Shown in pieces: positions 32,399-32,940 of a stretch of DNA of 32,940 nt. The translations under genes and the position numbers were made by a program. Source of the stretch: Actinocrinis sp046724665 (GTDB taxonomy: Bacteria > Actinomycetota > Actinomycetes > Streptomycetales > Catenulisporaceae); contig JBKOWZ010000101.1 in the NCBI GenBank assembly GCA_046724665.1, positions 1-32,940 of the forward strand, given 5' to 3'. Every line of letters starts with the position of its first letter. The first letter of the stretch is position 1. A model generated the notes under the pieces. The model was not told the origin of the DNA and made no database searches. It saw only the letters and a program-made list of their open reading frames with translations.

Positions 32399-32940
32399 CT
32401 ACCCGCAGAACGCGTCAAGCACTTTCTCGTAATGGTGCGTCCACCACACCACCAGCGCCGACGCGGCCGGGAACTGCTGGTCGGTGCGCTCATCGCGGCG
32501 TTCGTACCGCCAGCTGAGCATCCAGAAGTCGGTCAGCCGCTCCCACCACAGGCGGTGCACGGCGGCCGGAAGTTCGTCGGCCATCCACGGCAGAACGCTG
32601 AGGTAACCCTGTACGTACTCGCGTACCCGAGGCAGGTCGAGCTGCCCGTCGTGCGGGTCAACAAAGATGATCAGCGCGGACCGCACCAGCTCCTCGCCGT
32701 AGGGCAGGGCGGCGAGGCGGTCCCAATCGACCACCGCGGTGACCTCTCCGCTCGGCCCGTGGAAGACGTTCAGGCCGTGGAAGTCGCCGTGTACGTACCC
32801 GACGGTGAGCTGGGCCTGGTCCGCCGGGCGCCGGTGCGCCAGGTCGCTCAGCAGGCCGAGCCGCTCGACCAGCCGGAACTCGGCCAGGTCGTCGATGCCG
32901 TCGCGGGCCGGCCGGCTGCGCACCAGTTCGAGCAGTCGCA
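32399..32940 (-). CDS. Aminoglycoside phosphotransferase (APH) family protein, 5' end outside the window
   Basis: The frame is open to the right edge; 180 residues of the C-terminal lobe are visible. The kinase catalytic loop VGYVHGDFHGLNVF contains HGD and Asn, followed by the metal Asp in AVVDWDRL. The C-terminal helices are Trp-rich (LWWERLTDFWMLSWRYE). The family includes antibiotic, choline, homoserine and sugar kinases; without the N-terminus or gene partners the substrate cannot be named, and a resistance role should not be assumed. The GTG at 32921-32923 is internal. Confidence 0.88.
   Translation of the reverse strand, partial: RLLELVRSRPARDGIDDLAEFRLVERLGLLSDLAHRRPADQAQLTVGYVHGDFHGLNVFHGPSGEVTAVVDWDRLAALPYGEELVRSALIIFVDPHDGQLDLPRVREYVQGYLSVLPWMADELPAAVHRLWWERLTDFWMLSWRYERRDERTDQQFPAASALVVWWTHHYEKVLDAFCG

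Overview
This is a very GC-rich window with dense gene packing, frequent GTG starts, ATGA/GTGA start-stop overlaps and several probably leaderless genes. Together with a bacterial proteasome activator (Bpa), a Pat-type aromatic aminotransferase, a Nur-box-like nickel operator and an alpha/beta-type branched-chain keto-acid dehydrogenase operon, this points to a chromosomal segment of a filamentous actinobacterium, probably Streptomyces-like or from Catenulisporales. The genus is inference. No tRNA, rRNA, CRISPR array, insertion sequence or prophage was seen.

Layout. 1-5110: 3' part of a FadE5-like acyl-CoA dehydrogenase, a hairpin-rich 334-bp spacer, an M18 aminopeptidase (apeB), and a convergent thioredoxin-NHL protein of NHLRC2 type. 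5157-9569 (minus): bkdA-bkdB-bkdC followed by a translationally coupled carbon-nitrogen hydrolase. 9910-10974 (minus): Pat-like aminotransferase. 11146-12231: NiCoT nickel/cobalt permease with a Nur-box-like operator just before the start. 12262-14050: a membrane NERD protein and a divergent PPP-type metallophosphoesterase. 14067-15944 (minus): a single-chain DUF262/DUF1524 (GmrSD-like) protein, the one likely anti-phage gene. 16216-17860 (minus): thiC under a TPP riboswitch. 18002-19731: a small two-helix membrane protein, a MarR regulator with a histone-H1-like tail, and a divergent four-helix holin-family membrane protein.

19798-21194: LMW phosphatase and fructosamine-kinase-family protein overlapping by 4 bp, a likely protein-deglycation module. 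21368-22468: zinc-ribbon/TM/peptidoglycan-binding protein. 22504-23284: a stand-alone TfoX C-terminal domain protein and an SMR transporter behind a repeat-type operator. 23378-24382: a protein with a central J domain. 24379-25221 (minus): an alpha/beta-hydrolase-like protein whose nucleophile position is glycine. 25491-26429 (minus): pheA. 26590-28043: an RsbW-like ATPase, a MobA-like nucleotidyltransferase and a DUF6457 protein. 28054-30284: a PIG3-like quinone oxidoreductase, bpa, and a RibD-C/DHFR-like reductase. 30273-32249 (minus): an ABC exporter. 32399 to the right edge (minus): a partial aminoglycoside-phosphotransferase-family kinase.

How the genes fit together. Most of the window is housekeeping. 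Branched-chain 2-oxo acid oxidation (bkd) and fatty acyl-CoA oxidation feed acyl-CoA pools. PheA and the Pat-like enzyme form the prephenate to phenylpyruvate to phenylalanine route. ThiC supplies thiamine, whose diphosphate the Bkd E1 subunits need. Bpa, ApeB and the J protein are protein-turnover functions, and the phosphatase/kinase pair looks like repair of glycated proteins. The most unusual items are the deglycation pair, the H1-tailed MarR with its palindromic operator candidate, the Nur-like site, the glycine-nucleophile hydrolase, the GmrSD-like protein and the repeat operator before the SMR gene. No clearly new multi-gene system could be demonstrated from sequence alone.
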